Shown: piece by piece, positions 48,605 to 59,450 of the stretch
How positions within the stretch are numbered: the first letter of the stretch is position 1
How the letters are laid out: each line of letters opens with the position of its first letter
Assembly: GCA_021234155.1 (NCBI GenBank)
Contig: JAJEKV010000105.1
Span: 3,022,937-3,086,936 of the forward strand
Source of the DNA: Isoetes taiwanensis
Taxonomy: Eukaryota; Streptophyta; Lycopodiopsida; Isoetales; Isoetaceae
Length of the DNA stretch: 64,000 bases
Direction: 5' to 3'
Program-made: the position numbers and the translations under genes
The notes under the pieces: generated by a model
What the model saw: only the letters and a program-made list of their open reading frames with translations
Database searches by the model: none
What the model was told of the DNA's origin: nothing

Positions 48605-51184
48605 ATAAGACAGCCTCCTCCTTAGTGTAAAACGATTCTATCTTACTACATGCATCCCAATTTCATAATCATTAATCAAGATACCCGCAGTCACTCGTAA
48701 TCTTAGTAGTGGAACCAAATGCTGTACGGCTGGATTTGTTAAGAGTTTTAAATCTTTCTCAGAAGCATTGAAGATGCACCCTGAGTGTAATCCTCGGGAC
48801 TTCATGTGCTTCCACATCCACGCGCTTTCCTCCCGTAAATATAACCGTATTATTGTTTTTAATGGATCAATAGTGGGCGCAGCAAAGTGCGCAGCAAAAT
48901 GTATGTAGAAGAAGTGTTAGCATATTCTCACAAATGTAAACATGCAATGTCTTAACACCGCAGAGTTGGAGTTCGATTTCAATCTTGTCTCGGTTTAAGA
49001 CTCCGAGTAAACATTTTGTTGGCTCGCCACAATGGGCAAAGTTCCAAAGAAATGAAAGTCTATATGGTCATGGTGGGAAGAAACAAAGTCTATGATCATG
49101 CTGGAAGAAACAAGATCAAGTATGCATTCTTTTCCCTCTCTTTTTCTCGGAATATATCCCGTGATTTTGCTATGATACTATCAAGATGGTTTGACCGCAA
49201 AATGGATCTAATAGGAGCTAGACAAGATGGAGAAAGTAGGGGAAGTACAACAATATGCGTATTACCAAGTATTGCTTATTCATGCTTCTAGCATATAATT
49301 CAAGATTTTAATTCACATTAGATTGCAAAGAAAGCAAGTTAGTGCTTTAGAAGCTGCCGGTGTTTGTGTTGTATGTGGCCATGATTCCGAATGATTATTG
49401 AAGCTACTACCCTGTATTTGAACCTAGTTGCTCTTTTAAACTTTGCATTCAAGACTCCTACATCCGTAATTATTAGATCTTCAAAAATCTCTATACAATT
49501 CCAAATTCCTTAGGCATGAGTTCTAGGCTTAAGTATGAGTGTACTTCAATTAATTTTCTTTGTTTAATGTATGTGCTTCTTTGTTGCATGTGTCGCTATG
49601 CGCCCTGTGCCTTTCTTGAAGCATAGCAATCACTTAACTTCCAAATTTTTTATGATTTGGTAAGGCCACTCAAAAGACAATTAAATCATGTGGTAATTGT
49701 TGAAAAGTTTTATTCATATATGAGAAGGTAGAGAAGTTGGTATTTGAATATGTTTTAGTCCATGCATAAGCGTATCTATTGTCTTAAATTTTCGGATCAG
49801 AAATAAGTTCAGCTAAGGTCCTATCGCTAAATGCACTCACGCTAGCAGCTTGTTTAACAATTTTGGCAACCATTAGTAATAAGGCTTATATGTGCACCGT
49901 AGTAAACGCTCAGCTAAAATCCCACGCTAAGCGCATTCAGCGTAGTATCACGTGCCAGTAGGATGATTGGGGAGCACAGTATTTAATCGACTCTTCTATC
50001 ATATTCATTACCTATGTTGATTTTCACATGGAAGACAAAATGATAGAGCTAGAAGGGGCATAAAGATATAATTAATATGAACTTAGGATAATCATATGTT
50101 TTAATTGTTGCCTATGCTAGAGAACAATCATTGCAATATTTCTATGCATAAGATGTATTAAAGAACGAATGGAAAAGCCATTAATAAGGATGGCTCAAAA
50201 CCTTCAATTGCGTATTTTGTTTTAGTTCTTGACCTCGACATTTAATTCTTGTCAGAAATAACATCTAGATCCTTATAAATGTTGGATGCATCAAAGAAGG
50301 GTAATATATAAGTAAATTATTATATTTGGCATCAAGTTAATCAAAAGATTTTGCATAATAATTGATTCCTTGCATCGAAAGCCGAATTGAATTTTCAGTG
50401 AACACAATGTACAAATAAAAAAAAAACAAGAAACACTTTCATGCTTCAAAATGAACAAATGCTATAAATCGCCATTAAGTAGATCCAACATTTCTTTTCT
50501 ATCGCATTAACTACAAGAAGTACAATTCAATTTATATTACTTGTTTCAATTTTCTATAGCCTCTAGCATGCCTTTTTTGCTAAGTAGTTTTTTAAATAAA
50601 TACAATTCATTAAGCATTCGGCTCTTGGTTTGTTAAAGGCCCCTGTGCCAAAAAAAAAAATTTAGGTATAAAACAAACCATTACATTCCACACTTAAAAA
50701 TATAATTCCAAACCTCTTTGGTTTGGGTGCATATTCACACGGGTTTACGAGGGGCAGCGAGCTCCTAAAATCATATATTATACATGTATAAATCAACATC
50801 GTATAGTACATTGCCTCAACGCGATAGTATTTTGGTAAACTGTTATACAAAGATACCAAACTTGTACATGCATACACCCCACAACCAGGATTTCATATGT
50901 AATGGTCGAGATCGAGAATAAAGGGCATATATGCTTATCCAACAGCTCTCGATGCCCAGAGTCACTCCCCGGTACGTAATATGCACCCAAACCCTCGCCG
51001 GAAAATAAAAATTTGGTGCAACTGTCACCTAAAGCTGCAGTGGACGATATAAATAGTTGTGTGTTAATGCCCTTCACACCACGCATTCGGGCAATGTATT
51101 GCCATTCTAGATTGGGGTCGCGATGAAACCAACAAACCGCCCATAGATGTGGCTTCATTCATCTCAAAGTAGGATTACGAGGGA
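48605..51184. other. Intergenic, no recognised gene
   Basis: Frames at 49016-49291 (plus) and 50793-51158 (minus) are open for 91 and 121 codons but carry no recognised motif; the latter adjoins the repeat family that follows and may be part of it. Otherwise AT-rich with nothing supported. Confidence 0.35.
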
Positions 51185-52200
51185 CAAGCAGTCGCACATG
51201 CTTAACTACCCACTAAAAAATAGAGGGAAATTCCAATTATATCATTTGGACCCCAAAAATACAATGCTAATAGATGTGGAGTTGGTGTACCGGCTTAAAA
51301 GCTTATCAATCGGGATTAAAATCCTTCACTCTTCGGGTTTCGAGGAAAAACTCCTAGAAGTGATAAGCCTCGGCAAGGGGCTTGGACAAACGTAAGGCAT
51401 GTGAATCGCCCCAAAAACCCACTATTGAGAAGTCGGAAATGCATGACGCCGCCAACCCGTAATTCGCACATCACCAACACAAATAAAAACGTAGACAAAC
51501 AAACCTCCCAGTGGGAGGGGCTGGATCACGCCAAGGCTGGCCACAACAAAAAATAAAAAACCTCTTTCAAATAGAAGGCTGGTCACGCCGTACAGCGACA
51601 AATACAATAAACAAAGAAGGGGGAGGGTGGGTTCAAAGAGAATAAGGTGTACTGGCCGGAGAGAAGAGGAAGCGCCGATGAGACGCTGATGCGAACCAAT
51701 TTCGTAAAATAGCTAACTCCCAACCGTAGCGGGCATGCGCCGCGATGCATGAGCAAATGAAGATATGTCAGCTCTATTTTAGAATGACGATCCTGGCGTG
51801 TCTTGACGATGGGACTTGTAGAATGGGGGCTCAGATGAAACCAACAAAACCGCCTCGGTCAATTGTGAGAACTTCCTTAACAAACTGAATCGAGGACGAA
51901 GGTCACAGGATGAAGGGTAAAGAAGGGGCTGCTGTCGGTGAAAGACATGCCACAAAGATGAAAGCAGAAACGGCCATTGGCTAAACCAAGGTGAAGAAGC
52001 CCCTCCCTCACTGAAACAATTCAAAGAGAATAAGGTACCGGGCTGAGAGAAGAGGGAAGGCCGATGAGACGCGATAAAAAACTTCAGCGGGCCTAAAATA
52101 AAGGGAACAACTCCTCCCAACCGTAAGCGGGTGCATGCGCTTCGGATGCATGTACATGTGACATGCATGCCGCCTATTTAGAATACGACCATGTCTCTAT
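51185..52200 (+). repeat. Three-copy repeat family, copy B, with internal duplication
   Basis: Matches copy A (37.27 kb) and copy C (59.4 kb, inverted) through TACCCACTAAAAAATAG, CAATTATATCATTTGGACCC, AATACAATGCTAATAGATG, GGGATTAAAAT, TTTCGAGGAAAAACTCC and CGCACATCACCAACACAAA. Its right part is duplicated: GAATAAGGT...GAGAGAAGAGG...GCCGATGAGACGC...CTCCCAACCGTA followed by GCATGC palindromes occurs at about 51640-51790 and 52028-52195, about 390 bp apart. Confidence 0.6.
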
Positions 52201-52267
52201 CGGCTGGGATCGCGGTATTAGCCAAATCCGATGTTGGCACCGGGGTGGTCACCGCGCAGGCGCAAAA

Positions 52268-52725
52268 GTGTGCATGCCCACTTACCAATGGTTTGATCAT
52301 TGAAGATACGTAGCCGCTTAGACATGCCTTGTGACCACATTGAGGTACGCTATGCCGCCATGTCATGGATATAAACCGTGGTCGACCGCACTCAAAAGCA
52401 CCCCCACGGGGCCCGCCCGTATGACGTTCTAACCGGTATGTAAGTGTTAGTTTCTCGCGGGTAACGTGGTGTATAAATGTGTCGAGTCTCGTGAGTTTTA
52501 TTGCACGAGGTCAACTTGTATGTTGCCCTGTGTTGTAAGATTCTCCAGGATAATTCGTGATGCTTTGTGATCGTAAAGATTAGACTCTTATTCCTGAAGA
52601 GCACAATAATATGCAGAGTGGATCTCCCGTGGACGTTAAAATATACTTCCTTCCTTCCTTCCTTCCTATTAATATCCTGGTTTTTTACATTTACTCGATC
52701 AATAAATAAACCGTGAGCTGTGCGC
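52268..52725 (+). repeat. Probable solo LTR
   Basis: Begins with the LTR-like module seen at 8.63 and 11.41 kb, has a TATA-like box (GGATATAAACC, about 52367), continues with the part shared with 29.27-29.44 kb (TTGTAAGATTCTC, GATCGTAAAGATTA, GAGCACAATAAT) and ends with AATAAATAAACC, a poly(A)-signal-like word at about 52703. Promoter, transcript and poly(A) order fits an LTR of about 450 bp. A (TTCC)n run splits the right part. No internal retroelement region adjoins it, hence solo. Terminal TG/CA bases were not fixed. Confidence 0.5.
52646..52667 (+). repeat. (TTCC)n microsatellite
   Basis: More than five units of CTTC/TTCC inside the LTR-like repeat; absent from the sister copy at 29.4 kb. 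Confidence 0.9.
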
Positions 52726-52985
52726 CTTTAAAGGGCTACAAAATCAAGGCGTATGTACGTAAAAGCCTGCCCTCGTTGTTCGTAGAGAAAACAAAAAATG
52801 AAGTTTTGGTTTGTGGAATATTCATGGTGCAGGAAGATGGCGCAGGAAATGAAGATGGGAGGCTAAAACTCATAGAAAGGACGGTGCAGGGGCTTCTCTT
52901 GCGCCCCTGCTTCTCCTGCGCCATGATCCAGACTTTTTTCTGCCATGCATTTTCTTCACGAATCTGTCATCTCCAACACCTGCCC

Positions 52986-53725
52986 TTTTGAACGAGCCCA
53001 TGGTCATTCATTTATCCAACTCCTAGACAAGATTCCCTCCCATAATGACCTCTTTTCTTCTGTCATGTCCAACACGTCTCACATTTACATCAAAGCCATC
53101 TAGAATCAATATCGAGGCTTTCAAGTTGTCACCTCCATGGTCGATATCAATGGCAGCAATGGATCCACCCTCGGCCTCATCATCTCTCAGCTTCCTCATA
53201 TCAAAGCTATTAAGTTCAATCTTCCTATTGTTGTTCACAATGCATCTGTCTTTCCAGGTTATAATCATCTTAACATGCCTTTCCTTTTTTAATTTTATAT
53301 GGTTCTTCTCAAAAGTTGTTTGTACCAGGAGTTCAAAACATTGGTGGCGACATGTTTCATAGGATTCCTAAAGCTGACACTATGTTCATGAAGGTATGAT
53401 ACAGGTAAAAATGCTAATGTTGATGTTTGTAGATGATGAGATGATATACATATAATGTGCAGAATATTTGAAAGCTCTCTTAAGATACTAGGAAATTGCT
53501 ATAATGCATTGAATGCAAAAAGAGGAAACAAGATAATTATGGTAGATTTTTCGCACCTCGATGGGAGATTTAAGTCGGTGCACTCCAGTGGCACCGAAGT
53601 TGGCGATGTTGTCAAGATGGCATTACCTCACGGAAAGAAAAGTGAAAGCTGAATCTCGAGTCGTGGTACAAAGCTGCAAAGTGGTGTTCTGTTTTCATAT
53701 CGCACTCCACCTCAAGAGCATTGTA
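52986..53725 (+). pseudogene. Plant O-methyltransferase (COMT-like, SAM-dependent) pseudogene
   Basis: Class II plant OMTs transfer a methyl group from SAM to hydroxyls of phenolics in the cytosol. From 52990 the frame reads ERAHGHSFIQLLDKIPSHND, FSSVMSNTSHIYIKAI, then YRGFQVVTSMVDINGSNGST (SAM motif I, 53137 on; family LVDVGGGxGxTL) and NLPIVVHNASVFP. A phase-1 intron follows (53258-53328, CCAG|GTTATA...TACCAG). Exon 2 (53329-53393) reads GVQNIGGDMFHRIPKADTMF, matching GVEHVGGDMF. After a second intron, exon 3 (53463 on) reads LKILGNCYNALNAKRGNKII plus MVD. Damage: a TAG at 53101-53103, a one-base slip at 52986-52989, and loss of the ILHDW segment that carries the catalytic histidine. The N-terminal dimerisation region is missing. 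The solo LTR and a LINE tail flank it closely. Confidence 0.8.
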
Positions 53726-53854
53726 ATCTTCGAGGCTAATATTTAGTCTATACACTCGACACAATGTGAAATTAAAAGAAAGTACATTGTGTTGTCGATA
53801 GGATTGCTATTGCTTGTTATCTAGTTCTGGCATCCACTTGCTTTAGCTTTATAT

Positions 53855-53875
53855 TAGAATAGAATAGAATAGAAT
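53855..53875 (-). repeat. (TTCTA)n tail of the minus-strand LINE
   Basis: About four units of TTCTA on the minus strand (TAGAA on plus) follow a 3' untranslated end with GCTACACAAGTCGAGG and CCTGGGGCACAAGGGACAA. The LINE at 47.4 kb ends in the related TTTATTCTATAATATG. A short repeat in place of poly(A) at the 3' end is known from several LINE clades. Confidence 0.8.
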
Positions 53876-56800
53876 ACATTATTGTCCCTTGTGCCCCAGG
53901 CCTCCTCGACTTGTGTAGCGCGGGCGCAGCCCCCGTAAGCTACTAGCTCATCATTGACTGCTTTTGTTGTAGCCTTTTCTGCTGCTCACTTTTTCCCAGA
54001 CATAATGCCTAAGATTCTACTTGAAAACCGGCTTCTAGGCCGCAGTGTGTAAGCGCTCTATATCAAACAGCGGAAACATTTATATGCCTATGATTTGCCT
54101 CTTTAGCAAATCATATCGTAAGCTTCCTGTAGAGTTCCGCGTGCTTCCCGTTCCGTCAGCGATCTCCCCGTATTGCATCCTGCCAGTTCCCATTGTTCGC
54201 CCTTATTATGTTATGTACTCTATTTAGTTCCCTACCATACTTCCTCCTTGCATTCTTCTCCCCTATGTCTGTAAGTTGGACATTCGTTAAGCATGTGGTT
54301 TTCGCCCTCTATTTGCACTCGCTGCTGACATTCTCGCATAGCTCGCCCGCCCCGCCTATTTTTCTCCACTGCCCTTTCAATTTCTATCATGACATCCCAC
54401 TTAACTTGCTAAAATATCTCGCCTGCTTTCCAAGCGCATGTTATCTTGGTACATTTGTTGTCTATCATCTCCGGATTAAATATTACATACAAGCTTTATT
54501 GTTTTGGGTCCCTGTGTTCTTGGTACCATGCCCAGTAGGCTTTATTCCCCTGCCCACCTCATTCCATTGGCCTTCAATGCATCACCGCTTCAAATTTGTA
54601 GCCCCATTGGTCCATATTGCTACATCCCCAAACCATCCACCGCCAGGTGATGTGCTTAATCTTTGCTGATTCGCTGATTGCTATGCTTCGTCAACTCTCC
54701 GACTTTTCACCGCATTATTTCAAGTGATGTATCCGATGGTCCTTCCATGCTCTCACCTCCATAGGTTTCTCGACCTGTCTCATATACCTTATGGTTGTCA
54801 ATGGTGTATTTGCCCTTAGTTTGAATTCGCTATGTAGCTTCTGCCCTGAAAATCCTTCTGTTTTTCTCCCATTTCTGTCCGTTAGTCTCCCCGTCCCCTC
54901 AGGCTTCCGCCTCGTATAGTCGTGAGCTGTGACGCATCATCGCGTCAATAGATAGTATTTAATTTCCCGCCTATTATTCTATTTCTGTTGCAGAAGTTTT
55001 TATGTTATAGTAGCTTCCTATGGTCGCTGAATCTAGCATCCGCCCCTTTCTTCATTTCCCTCGCGCTATGTGTATCATACCCTAGATACTTGTACCGCTG
55101 TTTCTTCTTAATTCCTCTCGGCTCCTAGATATTTGAACGGCTTGTGATTATTCCCCGGCACAAAAAAGACTAGTTTGGTTTTTGTGAGATTCACCGTTAG
55201 CCCTGCCTTTTCTCAATGTAAGATTCTCAGTAGTTTCAAGACCAGGCATTCCTTTGTTCTTTGTGGCTATCATGCCCAAATCATCAAGATATAGCATGAT
55301 AGGTACCTTGTTCTCTCGAGTGGGGCTGCCTAATGCCCCTTTGCCGTTTGCTATAAAATCCTCAGGGCATCTTATATATATTCCTAATGCTGTTGGAGAT
55401 AATGGACATCCCTGCTTGACTCGCGGTCACGCCTATTGCCTTCTTCTTCTATTTTTGCATATGCTATTATAGTGTACACCGCAATTGCCCCTACCTGACG
55501 CCTCGGTGCTTGCATGTCTACAAGCCTCAGATAAGCTTTTCCCTTGGTAATCGACGTTTTTCCGGAATCCACAAAAACAAAGATACATCACTTTCTTCCG
55601 AGGCCTCTATTATGCTCTATTAGTATCCCGAGAGTCACTAGGTGGTCTCAGTTGTTGAGTGTTCTCGGCCTCAAAGCCCGCTTGCCCCGGGTGTTTCCTA
55701 AATTCCTGCCTCTCAGCTTCATTGCTTTAATTTATTGTCTAGAACCTTCCCGTACTACTCTTTGCGAAAAATGGAACTTACCATTATTAAGTTCCAGAGT
55801 TTCAAAGTTCCTCGCGCATTTCCCTGTGTAGAGTATGACCCTGCTGTACGCCCATCTCGCTTAAAGCCCGCTGTACTATGCGTACCATTGAATATCTCTG
55901 GCCACCGCTTTACTATAGTGGTATCTCGCACATTTTAGTACCTCCACGGGTTAATCCGTGAGCAGGTCCGGGGGTCTTGTTGTTGGCCATCCCATTCAAT
56001 GCTATCATCACTTCCTCGTGACGCCGGCATGGTCTGGTCCGCTATTTTAGTTCGTATTGGTGCCGGGGTGCCCCGGCTCTATATAGTTTTTCAAGATAGT
56101 TCTCCATCTGCTGTTCCAATGTCTGCCTCCGTAGATTTCAATTTCCTTATTCCCTTGCTTTTTCTCTTTAAATCCACCCCGTAATCCTTATGCGGGTTGT
56201 TTTTTGGATTAGCTTGGCCAGCCCCCATTGATGCCGACGCATTCTTATTCTCTTGCTTTCGCGAACTTTAGATATATCGCTCTTTTCCTTTTGTATGTTT
56301 CTTACCTTCGGAAGCGCTTTGATTTTCTCGTTTCCTGTAATCTCATCGCCATACCATAGTTGAAGATTTGAAGGCATTATTTTCCTCCTTTCTCTTCCTT
56401 CTTTTCCGTAATATTTTACGCCACTTTTAATCGTTATGTCATTGAGCTTATCTCCATTCTCGCTCCCGCCTGTACTCCTCCCATTTCTTTTCCCCATTTC
56501 CTTTGCATCATTGTACAAACGCGTTCATGCTTGCCTGAAATGTATTTTCAAATTTTCCCCTATCTCTCTGCTCAGCCGTTTCCTTCATTTTATGTTGTTC
56601 TAATCGTAATTGTCAACCGCGATGGGCCCTGCGGACTCTCTCCTCCTCCCAATTGGTCATTCTAGGGTTACAATTTCGAGCACTGCACTCCGGGCCACTG
56701 CTCATTCATTATCACGCATCTACTATACCCCATGAGCGTTTCCGACCAGGAATCTCCGACCGCCATCTCCTCAACCCCATTGGCTATGATGGCCCCGTGG

Positions 56801-57800
56801 TCGCAGGTATACCTCGAAAGCAAGAGTTCCCCTTTAGCATCGATCCCCGCCTTGTCCTTAGTTCGCTCTATTCCATTCTTTTGATCTTGCCGCTTTGGGT
56901 CCATTGTCCATTTGTTTCATCTGTTTTCCTCATATTGGCGCCATTCCCATCTGTTCTCGCATTTAGATCTCCTATTAGTATCATTGGTCCCCGCTCTTCC
57001 ACTTCATCATGGTTTCTCCCGCCTAACAGTTCTAGTTTGTCACTACCGTGGGTAATATGCTAAGTGATCACTAGATCTTTTTATTTTGCAATTGCATATC
57101 CAAGTACCATGTATCTTTATTGACATCTCGAAAGTAAAATACATGTACCATTTGTTACATTCTTCCTTTGACATAACAAAGTTAGACCTCGCACTCTCTT
57201 CTTCCTACTTTGCAGTTCTTATCTTTCAACAAAAGAATAGTCGGGTAGCCCCTCTTCCTGTAGCCTCTTTTATATGTTATGTTCCCATGTTCTACTAGAC
57301 ATATTATGTCACTGCGGCAGCCCATCCAGCCTTCTCCGCCGCCCCTACCTATACCCAAAGGTGCCCGCATTATATCTTTCAGCCACTTCCTCTCCTCGCT
57401 ACGCTCTCGGGTTTCGCTTTGTTCTCGCCGTTTCACCATCCTTCTCTACCGGTTCCTGCCGGCCAAGCGTACCCATGCTCCCCGCCTCGGAAATTCGCTT
57501 GCTCTTCCCTTTTTCGCTTTTCCTCCCCTTCTTGTGATGGACGCCTCGAGAGCCGTTGCCGGCATCGCCCCCATGTCCCGCTTTCCCGCCTTTTTGTTGG
57601 TATCACACGCTGATGTTCTCCTTCCCACATCGGGTTCCTTCCCCGTTCGACACTCTCCTTTTCTCAAGTTCCTGTCGTGGCCCCGCAGAAATTCGCAGAA
57701 CCTTTTGTGCAGAACATGGCTCGCCTGCCGAAGTTCCCTTGCTTTTGCATACCGCGCCCTTGTCGCTGTATGATTGTTAGAGCTTCCGAACTATGATCCC
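53855..57800 (-). mobile_element. Degenerate LINE with APE-type endonuclease and reverse transcriptase
   Basis: Minus strand, 5' to 3'. Endonuclease: CRSDIICLVEHGN (about 57320), YMVLGYAIAK with DLVIT (about 57090), ITHGSDKLELL, then ILIGDLNARTDGNG (56972-56946 for the GDLNARTDG core). Linker with LWYGDEITGNEKIKALPKV (56370). Reverse transcriptase: RVKQGCPLSPTALGIYI (core 55417-55392), YLDD active site in VPIMLYLDDLGMIAT (55291-55280 for YLDD), EKAGLTVNLTKTKLVFF (55191-55174 for NLTKTK) and FKYLGAE (55134-55123). C-terminal His/Cys motif ENHMLNECPTYRH (54303-54266). The 3' UTR ends in (TTCTA)n. Near full length from the endonuclease on, about 3.9 kb. ORF1 is not clear; the CG-richer part at 57.4-57.8 kb may be its remnant or the 5' UTR. 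Many frameshifts; not active as read. Confidence 0.85.
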
Positions 57801-58082
57801 ATTTCTCACCGCCCCCGCGGCGCTAAAGATTCTCTCATCGCCGTCTTCAGAGTCGCTTATATGCCTCAGCCTCGCTCTCTCCATTAACTCATCAGACATC
57901 GCTTGACAACGGCGACCATGCTCCTGAACACCGCCTCCATCACTTTTCCGCATCTTGGCTTCGCCTTCGCTGTGTAGTTGGATTATGATTGCTTGTTTTC
58001 AAGTGCATTTAAGCATTACAAGTAATATTGTTTAAAAATCCTCACATTGAATCTGCAAATCATATAGATCATCTTATATCCA
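57801..58082. other. Upstream flank of the minus-strand LINE
   Basis: CG-richer sequence up to about 57.97 kb, then a sharp return to AT-rich DNA, which may mark the LINE's true 5' boundary. No gene supported. Confidence 0.35.
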
Positions 58083-58119
58083 TACAAGAATTTAGCGCTG
58101 GCGGAGCCAGCGCCTTGTA
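58083..58119. other. Strong GC-rich hairpin
   Basis: Perfect eight-base stem GCGCTGGC (58095-58102), loop GGA, GCCAGCGC (58106-58113), extended by TACAAG and CTTGTA on the outside with a six-base bulge. It resembles Helitron subterminal hairpins, but no CTRR terminus follows at the usual distance on either strand. Confidence 0.7.
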
Positions 58120-58494
58120 TACACCCTTAGGAGTTGAATTCAAGTATGAGATTGGGCCATTGCATTGTTAATATAGTGTAGCAGCGTGTTTTAATTTTGA
58201 CGCAGATCTGTGTTGTCACTTTACTTAGTGACGTTGTTTAGCATGGTATGTAAGAGGTTGATAATTGTATAAGCTTAAATGGACCTAGATAATTGTAAAT
58301 GTTTGCATATTCTCTAGCTAGGTGTGTGTAAGAATTTGCACATCCTCATGCCCAAATATATGAAATTTAATTGACATGCATACTAATTGTATTTGCCTTG
58401 GGCGACCCCTCCTTTTTACCATCGGTTGATATTGGCCACTTTCCTCCTCCACATTATGGCTTTCGGGTTGCTTGACTAATCGCATCGATCTGAG
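58120..58494. other. Short spacer, nothing recognised
   Basis: AT-rich with no repeat link. The phrase TAATTGTATTTGCCTTGGGC (58384-58403) with TATTGATTTTGGCCACT-like text recurs at 59479-59535, so the two sides of copy C carry a short direct repeat. Confidence 0.4.
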
Positions 58495-59450
58495 ACATCG
58501 GATCGCCATTCTAGAATGGGACGAGCATGCATGTCGTGCATGCATGCGGGCGGCGCATGCCCGTTTTGGTTGGGAGTTCGCTATTTTAGGCGCCAAGCCG
58601 CATCCACGCCTCCCACCGGGCGCCTCTTCTCTCGCCAGCGCATCTTATTCTTTGAATTGTTTCCAAAAGTGTGGGAGGGGCTTCTTCCCTACCGTTTAGC
58701 CGACGGCGCTTTCATGCTATCCTTTCTTCCCGCCTTTGGCCTCGGCCTCAGACCTTCGTCTCCTCATCCTGGTTTGTAAGGAAGTTCTCTGGGTAGCTCC
58801 GGGCGTGTTTGTTGAGTTTATGAAGTCCCATTTCTAGAATCGCATCGATCCGAGACATTAATCTGGACTTTCATTCTAGAATGGGACGAAGCATGCACAT
58901 GTCGTGTATGCATGGCGGCGCATGCCCGCTTTGGTCTGGGAGTTCGCTATTTCAAAGTGCCAAGCCAAGTATCCACGCCTCCCATCTGCCGCTTCCTCTT
59001 TCTCTCTCAAATAGTATCTTATTCTCTTTGAACCCACCCTCCCTTCTTTGTTTAATTGTATTTTGCACAAGTTTCTCATATCATGTTTTCTTCCACACCA
59101 CCGGTGATGCTTTTTTTCCACCCCGGGTGATGCTATTCCTCCTCGTATGTTTGTGTTGTCTCGCTTGTTGTGTTGGTGATGTGCGTGTACGTGCTGGCTT
59201 ATGCCGCACCGCTTCACTTCTCCATGCTGGGTTTTTGGGAGCCATTTCTATGCCTTACGCTTGTCTAAGTCTCGTCAAGGTTTATCACTAGGGTTTTTCC
59301 CAAAACCCCAAAGGGCGGGTTTTTAATCCCTGCGATAAGCTTTCTACAGTACATCGCCCACTCATCTATTAGCATTGTATTTTTTGGGGTTCAAATGATA
59401 TAATTGATTTTCCTTTATTTTCGTGGTAGTTCGCATATGCGCGCTACCCA
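58495..59450 (-). repeat. Three-copy repeat family, copy C, inverted, with duplicated end
   Basis: Reverse complement of the family: GGTAGCGCGC, AATCAATTATATCATTTGAA, CCCCAAAAAATACAATGC, TAATAGATGAG, AGGGATTAAAAA, GGGAAAAACCCTAG, CGCACATCACCAACACAA. The palindrome-bearing end is duplicated: ATTCTAGAATGGGACGA followed by GCATGC words, GCGGCGCATGCCCG, TGGGAGTTCGCTATTT and ATCCACGCCTCCCA occur at 58511 and 58871, about 360 bp apart. Confidence 0.65.

Noticed and set aside
54193-54669. 158-codon plus-strand frame
   Set aside because: It is antisense to the LINE, whose minus-strand motifs (ENHMLNECP at 54303-54266) explain the sequence.
56653-57063. 136-codon plus-strand frame
   Set aside because: Opposite strand of the LINE endonuclease region carrying GDLNARTDG.
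57279-57773. 164-codon plus-strand frame
   Set aside because: Antisense to the 5' part of the same LINE; CG-rich with few stops, no recognised domain.
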